DNA of 64,000 bases from JADJYF01 sp965278995 (GCA_965278995.1 OZ257136.1:1054001-1118000), one strand, 5' to 3'. Shown: positions 54,282-63,187, numbered from the stretch's first letter. Notes: generated by a model not told the origin, from the letters alone. A program made the numbers and translations.

Positions 54282-54770
54282 TCAGCTGGTCTGCGTGAGG
54301 GCCTGCTGCAGCAGGTCGAACGCAGCGCGCGCAAAGATCTGCATGTTGGCTTCGCGATCCGCGCTGCCGGTTTCGATGCGCGCCGTGCGCGTGACCGGAC
54401 CGCTCACGGCCAGCACGCAGATCCCGGGCGGATGCCCGTAAGGTGTACCAGCCGGGCCGGTGGCACCCAGTTCAGCAATGCCCCAGGTCGCACCGAGGCG
54501 CGCTCGAATGGTCTCTGCGCATAGTGTCACGTAAGCCGCCGTTAATGGTTCCTGTTTCGACAACGTCGCCTCGTCGATGCCGAGCAGATCGCGTCTCGCA
54601 CGCAGCGTGTAGATCACGGTACCGCCGAGGTAATAAGCCGAGGCGCCGGCTACCGCGAGCAGGCCCGCCGAAATCAGACCGCCAGTTGAAGATTCAGCAA
54701 CACCGACGGTCTGGCGGTGGGCTTTGAGATGGGCGGCGATAGTCTGGGTGTGCGTAGTCAGGCTGGTCAT
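54282..54770 (-). CDS. pncC: Nicotinamide-nucleotide amidohydrolase (CinA C-terminal)
   Basis: This 162-residue protein corresponds to the C-terminal CinA domain alone (PncC). It has AESSTGGLISAGLLAVAG, YYLGGTVIYT, and GIAELGATGPAGTPYG, which includes the Ser/Thr nucleophile motif. It deamidates NMN to NaMN in the pyridine nucleotide cycle. Together with NadM-Nudix 5 kb away this suggests NAD salvage. The ATG at 54770 starts MTSLTTHTQTIAAHL. Confidence 0.88.
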   Translation of the reverse strand: MTSLTTHTQTIAAHLKAHRQTVGVAESSTGGLISAGLLAVAGASAYYLGGTVIYTLRARRDLLGIDEATLSKQEPLTAAYVTLCAETIRARLGATWGIAELGATGPAGTPYGHPPGICVLAVSGPVTRTARIETGSADREANMQIFARAAFDLLQQALTQTS

Positions 54771-54809
54771 GGTGATAGGATGCACGCTTTGGTGGGGGAC
54801 GAGGCGACG

Positions 54810-55811
54810 ATGTCCGACGGGCAGCCGGAAGATCGCGCGTGGCGCTGCCGCGCAGTCGGAGATTATCACGATCTGGTACTTGAAACGGTGCCTCGACCAC
54901 GGCCGGCGGCTGGCGAAGTACTCGTCCGCAATCGCGCATTCGCGCTTGGCTTTCCCGACATGCTGATGGTTCAGGGTCTGTATCAGTTCAAGCCGCCGCT
55001 GCCATTTTCGCCGGCGACGGAATTCGCCGGCGATGTGGTTGAACTCGGTGACGGCGTTGACGCGGACTGGCAGGGACAGGCCGTCATGGCGAGTGTCCGC
55101 AGTGGCGCCGCTGCCGATCATGTCGTCGTGCGTGCCGCCGATAGCCGGCCACTGCCGCCGGCACTCGACTACGCGCACGGAGCGGCATTTGCTGTCGGCT
55201 ACAAGACAGCCCACGTCGGGCTGGTCGTGCGCGGTGGACTGGTGGCAGGTGAAACGCTTCTAGTGCTCGGCGCAGCCGGCGGCGTCGGGTTGGCCGCCGT
55301 TGAACTCGGGCAGCTGCTCGGCGCGCGGGTGATCGGGGTCGCGTCCGGCGCACACAAGTGCGCCGTTGTTCGTGCACGGGGTGCCGCAGAAGTTATCGAT
55401 TCATCGACTGGCCGTTTACGCGAACAGGTCAAAGCAGTGACCAGTGGCCGCGGTGCTGACGTGATATTCGATCCGGTCGGTGGCGATGCGTTCGATGAAG
55501 CGCTGCACTGCATTGCGCCTTTCGGTCGCCTGCTCATCATCGGCTTTGCCAGCGGACGCATTCCACTCGCGCCAGCCAACTACGCGCTGATCAAGCAGAT
55601 CTCGATCATCGGTGTGCGGGCCGGCGAGTACGGTCGTCTCAATCCAGCCGGTGGCGCGGCCGTCGAAAAGTCGTTGGCCGCATATGCCGCCAGCGGGCGA
55701 CTGGTGCCGCGCGTCCATGCCATATTGCCATTCAGCGAAGTCATCACCGCGTTGGACGCCATCCATTCGCGCCAGGTCATCGGGCGCATCGTCATCGATA
55801 CCACGCTCTGA
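54810..55811 (+). CDS. NADPH:quinone reductase-type MDR oxidoreductase
   Basis: This 333-residue protein is a zinc-free medium-chain reductase. It has NRAFALGFPDMLMVQGLYQF near the N-terminus, the nucleotide-binding AAGGVGLAAVELGQLLGARV, and FGRLLIIGFASG later. It probably reduces quinones or an enoyl compound. The ATG at 54810 has GAGG upstream; an earlier in-frame ATG (54780) is possible. The isomerase gene follows 10 bases later. Confidence 0.86.
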   Translation: MSDGQPEDRAWRCRAVGDYHDLVLETVPRPRPAAGEVLVRNRAFALGFPDMLMVQGLYQFKPPLPFSPATEFAGDVVELGDGVDADWQGQAVMASVRSGAAADHVVVRAADSRPLPPALDYAHGAAFAVGYKTAHVGLVVRGGLVAGETLLVLGAAGGVGLAAVELGQLLGARVIGVASGAHKCAVVRARGAAEVIDSSTGRLREQVKAVTSGRGADVIFDPVGGDAFDEALHCIAPFGRLLIIGFASGRIPLAPANYALIKQISIIGVRAGEYGRLNPAGGAAVEKSLAAYAASGRLVPRVHAILPFSEVITALDAIHSRQVIGRIVIDTTL

Positions 55812-55821
55812 AGGAGCCCCC

Positions 55822-56430
55822 ATGCAACATCGACTCGAATTCTTCTTCGATTGCTCGAGCCCGTGGACCTACCTGGCATTTGAGTACGTTCAACGTCGCC
55901 TTGCCGGACTGGATGTCGACATCGTCTGGCGACCGATACTGGTCGGCGGGATCTTCAATACCATCAATCCCAGCGTCTACGCCTCACGTGAGCAACCGGT
56001 GCCGAATAAAGCAGCCTACATGAAAAAGGATTTGCAGGACTGGGCACGATTCGTCGGTCTCGAAATAGGCTGGCCAGACGTGTTTCCGATCAACAGCGTC
56101 AAAGCCATGCGCGGTGCTTTTGTCGCGATCGAAGCCGGCGTACTGGTGCCGTATGCGCGCGCCGTCTTCAAGCGGTATTGGACCGACGGTGTCGATATCT
56201 CGCAGGATGCCGAACTGGGCGCGATCGCGGCCCAGGTCGGACTTGAGCGGCAAGCGTTTTTCGAGGCGATCGCCAGTGCGGCCTGCAAGGACAGGCTGCG
56301 TGCGAACACCGAAGAAGTGATGGCGCGTGGTGGCTACGGTTCGCCGACGATGTTCCTTGATGGCGATGACATGTATTTCGGCAACGATCGCGTTGATCTG
56401 CTGCGCGCACGCATCAGCGGAACAGCCTGA
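55822..56430 (+). CDS. DsbA-family 2-hydroxychromene-2-carboxylate isomerase-like protein
   Basis: This 202-residue protein has the DsbA thioredoxin fold, with FFFDCSSPWTYLA at the active site in the form seen in HCCA isomerases (Ser rather than the CxxC of oxidoreductases), and the C-terminal GSPTMFLDGDDMYFGNDR. AAGGAG overlaps the previous stop. HCCA isomerases act in naphthalene-type aromatic degradation with glutathione; here the substrate is unknown, though the quinone reductase and crotonase neighbours suit catabolism of an aromatic or unusual acid. Confidence 0.87.
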   Translation: MQHRLEFFFDCSSPWTYLAFEYVQRRLAGLDVDIVWRPILVGGIFNTINPSVYASREQPVPNKAAYMKKDLQDWARFVGLEIGWPDVFPINSVKAMRGAFVAIEAGVLVPYARAVFKRYWTDGVDISQDAELGAIAAQVGLERQAFFEAIASAACKDRLRANTEEVMARGGYGSPTMFLDGDDMYFGNDRVDLLRARISGTA

Positions 56431-56443
56431 CAGGAAGCACGTT

Positions 56444-57253
56444 ATGAGCGATCTGGTCACCTTCGAACTGGTCGATGGCATCGCCGATATCCGGCTGAAT
56501 CGTCCTGACAAACATAATTCGTTGACCTTGGAAATGTTTGAGGCGATAACCGCGGCTGGTGACCAGCTGCGCGCAACGTGCAATGCACGCGTGGCGGTGT
56601 TGTCAGGCAACGGGCCGAGCTTCTGTGCGGGTCTCGATTTCAGCATCATGCGCACGATGCTGGGTGGGCCGTCGCAGGCACAAACGGCGCTGGCCACGCT
56701 GATGCGGCGCGACGAGCGGCCGGACAATCTGGCCCAGCGTGCCGCGTATGCCTGGAAGACAGCGGCAGTGCCGGTCATCGGCGCGCTCACCGGCGCCGCT
56801 TTCGGTGGCGGCTGCCAGATAGCACTGGGCTGTGACATCCGCATCGCAGCGCCGGATGTGCGAATGTCTATCATGGAGATCCGTTACGGCCTGGTGCCGG
56901 ACATGTCGCTGACGCAAACGCTGCCGGATCTGCTGCCACGCGATGTCGCGATGGAATTGACTTTGACCGGCAGAATACTCGAGGCCGAAGAAGCGCTGCG
57001 ACTCGGTTTGCTGACGCGAGTCGTGCCTGATCCGTTGGCAGCGGCGTTCGAGCTTGCGCGCGTGATCGCCGACAAGTCCCCTCACGCGGTGCGCGCCAGC
57101 AAACGGTTGCTGAATGCTGCCTGGCGAGCCGATGCGACTACCGGTCTGGCCCTGGAGGAGGGTCTTCAACTGACGCTGCTCGGCACGCCGAATCAGCTGG
57201 AGGCGGTCAATGCGGGATTGGAAAAGCGTGTCGCCACTTTTGCCGACGTTTGA
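56444..57253 (+). CDS. Enoyl-CoA hydratase/isomerase (crotonase) family protein
   Basis: This 269-residue protein has RLNRPDKHNSLTLEM, the oxyanion segment LTGAAFGGGCQIALGCDIRI, and IMEIRYGLVPDMSLTQTL, with Glu or Asp at the catalytic positions. Its ATG is 13 bases after the HCCA isomerase-like gene, with AGGA upstream. The three-gene set (reductase, isomerase, crotonase) is likely one operon. It is a paralogue of the crotonase at 9 kb, with moderate similarity. Confidence 0.87.
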   Translation: MSDLVTFELVDGIADIRLNRPDKHNSLTLEMFEAITAAGDQLRATCNARVAVLSGNGPSFCAGLDFSIMRTMLGGPSQAQTALATLMRRDERPDNLAQRAAYAWKTAAVPVIGALTGAAFGGGCQIALGCDIRIAAPDVRMSIMEIRYGLVPDMSLTQTLPDLLPRDVAMELTLTGRILEAEEALRLGLLTRVVPDPLAAAFELARVIADKSPHAVRASKRLLNAAWRADATTGLALEEGLQLTLLGTPNQLEAVNAGLEKRVATFADV

Positions 57254-57325
57254 CTTGGTGTTCCCGATTCAGACTTACTCGGTGGCCATGGTCGGCCGCG
57301 CCGTGCTAAGGGGCAGGACCGAAGT

Positions 57326-58921
57326 TCAGACGGGGAGTTGGCCCGATCGGCGACGCGCACGTAGACCGCAGGCACTGATGGCCGAAGCGAAGAGCCATAG
57401 CGCGGCGGGTACCGGGACAGGTGCGGCGATGACGGCCAGACGGACTACGTCGAGGCCGTTGACTAGTTGGAATTCGAGGCCGGCGCCTAGTGTCGGCAGC
57501 AGCACGCTGCCGAACGAGCCGAAGACAGCGTCGGCGAGCAGGATATCGAAAGCGTTGCCGAGCAGTGGACTGAAACCATCGAGCAACTCGACCGCGAGTG
57601 TGCCGCCCAGTTGCGCGTCGCCGGCGACATCCAGCCAGTCGAAATCATTCAGGCCGCCGATCTGGACTGCGAACAATCCGCCGAGAATGGCATCGCCACT
57701 GATGGCGAAACTACCGGTCGGATCGCCAGGGTCTACAGACGGCGGCACATAGCCGGGGGCCAGCGTGCCAAATTCGCGCGTGATCAGGTTGCCGTCAAGG
57801 GTGCCGTGACCAACCAGGGTGCCGCCGGTGATATCGATACCGAAAGGGAGCGAGGCGGCAAGCGTGCCGCCATCGACGAACGTCTCTCCTTCGAGCTGTT
57901 GATAGGCATCGGTTGTGAGCGTCGAATTCTCGTCAATCGATATCTGCCCTCGATTTTTTGAGGTCTCAGTCAGCAGCACGTCGCTGCGACGGATGACCAC
58001 TGAACCATCTACTCGATTATCGAGTGCGCCGCCGGTAATTGTGCCGTTCCTGAGCGTAATCGTCCCTTTATTCACCGTGTTGGCCAGATCGGCGCTACTG
58101 AATTCGTTATCGAGCAGAATCGTTCCAAGGTTGGTCAACAGCTCAGTCACGGTCAGCTGCGCCGTGTCGGGCGCGCTGAAGTTGCCGATTATGACGTCGG
58201 CGTAGTTGACGAACGTTTCGACCTGTACTTTGCCGCCATCGAAGACATCAAACAAGTCGTAATTATCGATGCTGTTGCTGACCAACCTGCCATTCCCGGC
58301 TATCCCGATGCCGCCCTGATTGGTGAGCGCGCCGTTGATCGTCACAATGGAATCGTTATCCCTGACGTTGAATGTCGTCACGGCATGGTTGATCATGCTG
58401 TTGGCAGTCAATGCGCTGCCGCTCAAGACATCTAATTCATTGAAATTGTCGATGCTCTCGGCCGTGGCGATGGCGTTCTCTTCGGTCGTGTACTGGCCGT
58501 AATTGAAAATCCCCTCGACAACGTCGAGTGTGGTTGTTTCGCCGGTGGCGGCAAAGCTGCCGGTACTCCGCACTTCGAGACGCCCGAGTGACATCGTTGC
58601 GCCGCCGGTCAGGTCGACCGCACCGGCGGTGTCCAGCGTGCCGATGATATCGAGACTGCCAGCGCTGACCGACAGTGTGCTGAAATTGACCGCCTCCAGC
58701 GCGATATTCCCGATAGCCGTGGAACTCACTGCACCGGTATACAGAATATGGGCGAAATCGAGCGCGCCAGGCGGGGTGCCGCTGGACCAGTTGGTCGCAC
58801 CGTCTTCCCACGCGCCGTCAGTTCCGATCCAATTGACGTCCTCGGCTGCGGCAGTAAGCGGGGTGCAGAGGCCGACAGACAGGCCTGTGGCAAGAAGCGT
58901 GGTGGTGAAATATCTGTTCAT
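57326..58921 (-). CDS. Large PEP-CTERM-type secreted protein (VPVPAALW variant)
   Basis: This 531-residue protein has a signal peptide (MNRYFTTTLLATGLSVGLCTPLTAAA), a long beta-rich body of repeated short strands (LTNQGGIGIAGN, NLGTILLDNE, NKGTITLRNG, GGTLVGHGTL) resembling a beta-helix or autotransporter passenger, and a C-terminal sorting signal VPVPAALWLFASAISACGL followed by basic residues. It has no autotransporter barrel. It is the third PEP-CTERM-type protein in the window. Its position just before the polysaccharide operon suggests a cell-surface matrix role. Confidence 0.8.
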   Translation of the reverse strand: MNRYFTTTLLATGLSVGLCTPLTAAAEDVNWIGTDGAWEDGATNWSSGTPPGALDFAHILYTGAVSSTAIGNIALEAVNFSTLSVSAGSLDIIGTLDTAGAVDLTGGATMSLGRLEVRSTGSFAATGETTTLDVVEGIFNYGQYTTEENAIATAESIDNFNELDVLSGSALTANSMINHAVTTFNVRDNDSIVTINGALTNQGGIGIAGNGRLVSNSIDNYDLFDVFDGGKVQVETFVNYADVIIGNFSAPDTAQLTVTELLTNLGTILLDNEFSSADLANTVNKGTITLRNGTITGGALDNRVDGSVVIRRSDVLLTETSKNRGQISIDENSTLTTDAYQQLEGETFVDGGTLAASLPFGIDITGGTLVGHGTLDGNLITREFGTLAPGYVPPSVDPGDPTGSFAISGDAILGGLFAVQIGGLNDFDWLDVAGDAQLGGTLAVELLDGFSPLLGNAFDILLADAVFGSFGSVLLPTLGAGLEFQLVNGLDVVRLAVIAAPVPVPAALWLFASAISACGLRARRRSGQLPV

Positions 58922-59012
58922 GGTGAAGTCCCAGTATACCTGCTGATATGTTCAGGCATGCAGCGCGTGCGTGCCACGAACTGTGACGTGTATCTCACGG
59001 TGACAGTGCTTA

Positions 59013-60110
59013 TCATGCGTTCTCAGCATCGTCGACAACAACGCCGATTTCGCTTGCCCACACCGAACCCGACAGCTGACAGCCGTTGGCGAGCGTGATG
59101 CGCGGCGCAGTGATGGTGGTCGGCTGCAATTCGCTGCCGACGATGACGCCACTCGCCAGCACGATTTCCGTTTCAGAAATGATCGGGCCGGCGATGCGCG
59201 CACCACTTGCGACGCGTATCGGTCCTTCACACACCAGCGCTGCATCAATGCGCGATGCACTGCCTATGGTCAGACCGCGGCGCGCTTTCAAATTGCCGCT
59301 GACCTGCGACGCCCGGCCGATGGTGAGCGTTCCGCGACAGACGATCGCGTTGCCAATACGCAGCGCGTCGTCCAGGGTCAGCGATTGCATGCACAGCACG
59401 GTTTCGGCATCGAGGCGATGCAGCGCAGGTGGTGGGATCCAGTCCCGCACTTCAGCCGGCGTTGGTTCCGAGGCCTGTTTTGGCAGATCGTCAGAGACGG
59501 TGCGGACGATGGGCGCGTTGAGTCGTTCGAAGCGTGTGCCTGCAGCCACCGTAATCGACGAAACACTGGAGACCCGGCCGTAAATCTGCGAGTCGCGCCC
59601 GATATGGGCGTGACCTTGCGTATGTAGCCAGCGCGCGACGATCGAGCGATCGCCAAGAATGAGATCGGTGCCGACGTAGACTGCGCGAAAAGTCGCGTCC
59701 GAACCCGCGTACAACTGTCCGCCGCAATAGATTTCCTGCTCGTAGACCAGGCCACCTTCGAGCAGCAGATCGCCCGTTGCCAGTACGACCGCGCGGACGC
59801 GTCGTTCGCGTTCGATGTCCGGCGTTCGCTCGAGGCGCGTGGTCTGACCCAGAAACGCAACGGCCTGTCCGGGACGAAATTCGCCAGTGTATGGCGCTGG
59901 CGGTGCCTGCGGGTCGATGCCTTGCTGGTCGAAAAAATTATTGACCTGATCGAAAAACGAATGAGCGAAATGCCGGATATTGGCGTCCTGCTGGCGCGAG
60001 ACATTGAGCGGTCCGGCGTCAGTGCGGTAACGCCATTCACGTACAGCGGGCAGGAATGGCGCAGCACAGACGCATAGTGCAAGCACCCAGAACAGCACCT
60101 CCCAGATCAT
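59013..60110 (-). CDS. Membrane-anchored bactofilin-like (polymer-forming) protein
   Basis: This 365-residue protein has an N-terminal membrane helix (IWEVLFWVLALCVCAAPFL, residues 2-20), a periplasmic or cytoplasmic linker, and a long beta-helical body of short repeated turns (GNAIVCRGTLTIGRASQVSGNL, GLTIGSASRIDAALVCEGPI), which is the polymer-forming cytoskeletal/bactofilin pattern. The ATG at 60110 overlaps the stop of the GT2 gene (ATGA), so it belongs to the same operon. In other bacteria bactofilins organise the envelope or secretion machinery; a scaffold role for the synthase is inferred. Confidence 0.78.
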   Translation of the reverse strand: MIWEVLFWVLALCVCAAPFLPAVREWRYRTDAGPLNVSRQQDANIRHFAHSFFDQVNNFFDQQGIDPQAPPAPYTGEFRPGQAVAFLGQTTRLERTPDIERERRVRAVVLATGDLLLEGGLVYEQEIYCGGQLYAGSDATFRAVYVGTDLILGDRSIVARWLHTQGHAHIGRDSQIYGRVSSVSSITVAAGTRFERLNAPIVRTVSDDLPKQASEPTPAEVRDWIPPPALHRLDAETVLCMQSLTLDDALRIGNAIVCRGTLTIGRASQVSGNLKARRGLTIGSASRIDAALVCEGPIRVASGARIAGPIISETEIVLASGVIVGSELQPTTITAPRITLANGCQLSGSVWASEIGVVVDDAENA

Positions 60111-61417
60111 GGCCCATTGCCGTTTCGACGATAGCGCGGAGTTTTTTCCCAATGCAATGAGCGACTGAGCAGGGTGTCGAGAAACAGCGCCGAAAAGCAC
60201 GCCCGCGTCACGTTCAAAACGCTGCTCAGGAAATTCACAAAGTTGAGCGGCAGCAGGCGTAGTCGCCGTCTCGAGTTGTCGAGATGCATTGCAGCCGCGA
60301 TTTCGAAGAACGCCGCATAGTTGCCGAGCGAGCTGAATGCGACCATACCGATCAGCGTTGTCGTCGAAGTTCCCAGCGCCGGAACGCCAAGCATGTACAG
60401 GCCGAATGCAGCAAGGAAGCCTGCGATCAGCACCGGCGCCAGCACGTAGACGCCAAGCAACAGAATCCCATCGATACGTTCAGCCAGACTGAGACGGCGC
60501 GACCAGAGCGTCGCCCACGCATAGCGTCTGGCAACCTGATTGTGACCTTTCGCCCAACGCATGATCTGACGATTGCGTTCCTGCCAGACTTCCGGCACTT
60601 CCTCGTAGCATTCGCAGCGATTCTCGTAGGCGACCTTGTAACCGTGCAGAACAAGGCGGAACGTAAGATCGGTATCCTCGGCCAGCGCGGTCTCGCGCCA
60701 GCCGCCGACCGCGTGCAGTGCCGACAGCCGTACACCGCCAACCGAGCCACCGTATTGTGCAATCAGGTGCAGATTCATGCGCGCCTGCTGATCGACCTGA
60801 TAACCGCCGGCTCGTTCCAGATCGAGCAACCGGGTCAGCAAATTGCGATCGACGTTGTGCGGCACCACGCGACCCATAACGGCGCCGACCTCGGCGTCGA
60901 AGAATGGCGCGACGAGTTGTTTGATCAAGCCTCGACCCGGCACGTAGTCAGCATCAAACACGATCAGAACGGCAGAATCGAGCGTGGCTGAGACATCCTT
61001 CAGGACGGCCGCTTTGCCGGGCATTCCGCTGGTGCGCTTCACCGGCACGATCAGATCGGGATGATTGGCGGAGAACGCCGTGATTAAGTCCCAGGTACGG
61101 TCAATCGAACGATCATCGACCGGCATGATGCGCAGTCGGTCCGGTGGATAGTCGACCTCGACCAGCGCTTCCAGCACATGCGCGACGACGGCCTCTTCGT
61201 TATGGCACGGCACCACCACTGTGACAGTTGGCCAGCTGGCGACGTCGACGTCGAGATAGGGATGGCGCTGGTGGGCAAACAGCCGGTTCAGCGTAAACAG
61301 TACGTGGCGCGCGGTATAAACCAGGATCAGCACGACCACTGTATAGAGTACGCCTTTCATCACAATGACGATGATCGGCAGAGCATCGCTGGCGACTATC
61401 CAGTCACGCAGCGTCAT
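60107..61417 (-). CDS. Processive family 2 glycosyltransferase (BcsA/NodC-like)
   Basis: This 436-residue inner-membrane synthase has an N-terminal helix (13-38), a GT-A domain with PCHNEEAVVAH, Asp101/Asp102 (VDDRS), the DxD at 155-157 (FDADYV), the catalytic ED at 247-248 (LAEDTDL), and the QxxRW motif (Gln284, Arg287, Trp288) of processive synthases, then several C-terminal helices. These are the cellulose, chitin and PNAG synthase hallmarks. No PilZ domain is present. It lies in a four-gene operon with a YaiO-like barrel. The sugar polymer is unknown. Confidence 0.9.
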   Translation of the reverse strand: MTLRDWIVASDALPIIVIVMKGVLYTVVVLILVYTARHVLFTLNRLFAHQRHPYLDVDVASWPTVTVVVPCHNEEAVVAHVLEALVEVDYPPDRLRIMPVDDRSIDRTWDLITAFSANHPDLIVPVKRTSGMPGKAAVLKDVSATLDSAVLIVFDADYVPGRGLIKQLVAPFFDAEVGAVMGRVVPHNVDRNLLTRLLDLERAGGYQVDQQARMNLHLIAQYGGSVGGVRLSALHAVGGWRETALAEDTDLTFRLVLHGYKVAYENRCECYEEVPEVWQERNRQIMRWAKGHNQVARRYAWATLWSRRLSLAERIDGILLLGVYVLAPVLIAGFLAAFGLYMLGVPALGTSTTTLIGMVAFSSLGNYAAFFEIAAAMHLDNSRRRLRLLPLNFVNFLSSVLNVTRACFSALFLDTLLSRSLHWEKTPRYRRNGNGP

Positions 61418-61421
61418 GGCA

Positions 61422-62222
61422 CTACGGCTCCCAGCTCACCACCCACGCATATAACGACACGAACACGGCGATATCGAACAACAGACCGAAGACCGTGTAC
61501 AGAGGCGGCATCAGCGCAAGGGTGAAATGCTGAATGAGAACGACGTGGGCAAGATATTGATACGGCACGACAAGGATGAGCCCGAGCAGTATCACAGCCG
61601 TGCCGCTGGCTTTTTTGAGCAAACCGTGATCGAAGGCGTAATAGGAGAACGATAGCAGCAGCGGCGCGAGCAACAGCAGAGCGGCGACAGCTCCAAAGCC
61701 ATCGGCGACGTGTTTCGCCAGTGCGTGCGGGAACGGACTCGGTGAGGCAACGAAAAACAGGCAGGCAATAAGTTGAATGATCGCGACTGCCCAGACGAAA
61801 TAGGCCAGCGGCAGGCGATCGCGACGCAGCCCGAAGAACGACGCGACCATGGCGCCGCCGGCGGTCCAGGCAATGGATTGCAGCGTTGCGTCGTCCGGCG
61901 CGCGCGCTTCGATCAGGGGCGTTGGCAGTGCGAATGGTATGGCTCCGAGCAAAGATGTCGGTTGTAGTTCAACCGTGCCGGCCAGACCGAGACGCGGCAT
62001 CCAGAAGCGCAATGTGACGGCCCAGAATTCGCTGATCGCGGCGGCACCGGCGATCAGTAGCAAATATCCGAGCAGCAGTAGCAGGAGCGGATGAAACACG
62101 CTGGCGGACCTGAAATCGAGCCGTCGCAGTGCGCGATGACGCCGGATCAGCAGTCCGGATTGATTTCGGTAGCGTAGGCGATCGAGGATGCCGCGCGGTA
62201 GATGGCGCCAGTCAGCTTGCAT
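61422..62222 (-). CDS. Polytopic membrane protein, unknown function (polysaccharide operon)
   Basis: This 266-residue protein has about six membrane helices (near 44-63, 113-130, 138-157, 172-190, 205-224, 238-262) after a basic N-terminal tail (QADWRHLPRGILDRLRYR). No known family is recognised. Its ATG overlaps the YaiO-like stop (TGATG) and it ends 4 bases before the GT2 start, so it is firmly in the operon. It may be a partner of the synthase, for example in export or modification. Confidence 0.65.
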   Translation of the reverse strand: MQADWRHLPRGILDRLRYRNQSGLLIRRHRALRRLDFRSASVFHPLLLLLLGYLLLIAGAAAISEFWAVTLRFWMPRLGLAGTVELQPTSLLGAIPFALPTPLIEARAPDDATLQSIAWTAGGAMVASFFGLRRDRLPLAYFVWAVAIIQLIACLFFVASPSPFPHALAKHVADGFGAVAALLLLAPLLLSFSYYAFDHGLLKKASGTAVILLGLILVVPYQYLAHVVLIQHFTLALMPPLYTVFGLLFDIAVFVSLYAWVVSWEP

Positions 62223-63055
62223 CAGAACTCCGAGAAAATGCCGATTTCGACGCCGCGCTGGTCGTAGGCGCTGCTCTGAAAACCAGCTGCGGCCACGTTG
62301 ACGCCCCATTGGCGGCCGACCCATTGTTTCCAGGTTGCACGGACTTCGTAGAATTCGATGTCGACTTGAAAACGCTGGGCGCTGAGCACCTGATAGGCCT
62401 GAGTTCCGCCACCGAAACGGACGCTGAAGGCGCGCTGTTGCGGCTGCAGATAGGAAACCGCAGCGTAACCGGCATTCGAGATGACCGACCCCGGATCGCT
62501 CTGATTGAGCGTCGTTCCGATCTGGAACAGCCAAGGGCTGCGCGTGTAATAAATCGCTTCGAGGTTCAAGCCGATATCGGAATGCGCGTCCTTGGCGTCG
62601 AAATACGACACGCCGACGGTCGTGACGAGTTGGCTGGCCGCAAGCCATTTTCGTGACACGCTGGCATCGCCGCGGACGCTCGGCCAGAAGAAACCACCCG
62701 CGCTCGAGCCCACCGAGGCCTGGCCGTACCAGCGATCGCTGAAGGTGTGGACATGGCCGACCGCACCATAGGTGCCGTCGTCGTCAAACCGGCTCAGTTC
62801 GACGATTTCTCCGAACCATTGATTGGCTGCGTCAGGGGTATGACGTCCGCGCCAGTAGACGCCGTAAGTCGAGGCAAAATCGTTATCGAGGTCGTAGGCA
62901 ATGCCGCCCGCTTCGAGCTGAGTCCGCGGCGGTTCAGCCCTTACCGGATGGTTGAATGACAGGCAGCCGAGCATGACGGTCCACAGCAGCGCCGACTGTC
63001 GGGCAGGCAGGTCTCGCTGGGAACGAGCGGGGTGGTGGTCGTAGCGCGTTGCCAA
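62222..63055 (-). CDS. YaiO-family outer-membrane beta-barrel protein
   Basis: This 277-residue protein has a signal peptide (ALLWTVMLGCLSFNHPVRA) and an antiparallel strand pattern ending in the aromatic residue (VEIGIFSEF) typical of outer-membrane barrels, with the YaiO-type pattern (AYDLDNDFA, GTYGAVGHVHTFSDRWYGQASVGSSAG). YaiO of E. coli is an outer-membrane protein linked to glycosyltransferase genes. The TTG at 63055 with GGCAGGC upstream is used; an ATG at 62974 is in frame. It is the first gene of the operon and probably the polysaccharide exit pore. Confidence 0.8.
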   Translation of the reverse strand: MATRYDHHPARSQRDLPARQSALLWTVMLGCLSFNHPVRAEPPRTQLEAGGIAYDLDNDFASTYGVYWRGRHTPDAANQWFGEIVELSRFDDDGTYGAVGHVHTFSDRWYGQASVGSSAGGFFWPSVRGDASVSRKWLAASQLVTTVGVSYFDAKDAHSDIGLNLEAIYYTRSPWLFQIGTTLNQSDPGSVISNAGYAAVSYLQPQQRAFSVRFGGGTQAYQVLSAQRFQVDIEFYEVRATWKQWVGRQWGVNVAAAGFQSSAYDQRGVEIGIFSEF

Positions 63056-63070
63056 AGTGCCTGCCGGTTG

Positions 63071-63145
63071 AAATCTGATCTACTATAAATATCCTAATAC
63101 TATCATATAAATATAGATACTTCTTAAACATGAATATGGTTAAAC
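63071..63145. promoter_or_regulatory. AT-rich island upstream of the polysaccharide operon
   Basis: This stretch is very AT-rich within a GC-rich genome. It carries two copies of TATAAATAT in direct repeat (from 63084 and 63106), 22 bp or two helical turns apart. It lies 16 to 90 bases ahead of the operon's first start, so it should contain the promoter and possibly a regulator binding site. No single clear -35/-10 pair stands out. Confidence 0.4.
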
Positions 63146-63187
63146 GGTCGTAAGCCACGGGCAAAGCTTGCGGGTGCGTGCCTGGTC

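Noticed and set aside
58922..59012. A TGGCAC string upstream of the third PEP-CTERM gene as a sigma-54 promoter
   Set aside because: The spacing to the nearest GC is wrong, so the -24/-12 pattern is not met.
62934..63164. A 76-codon minus-strand frame spanning the AT-rich island
   Set aside because: It runs out of frame into the YaiO-like gene and has a composition unlike either neighbour; no homology evident.
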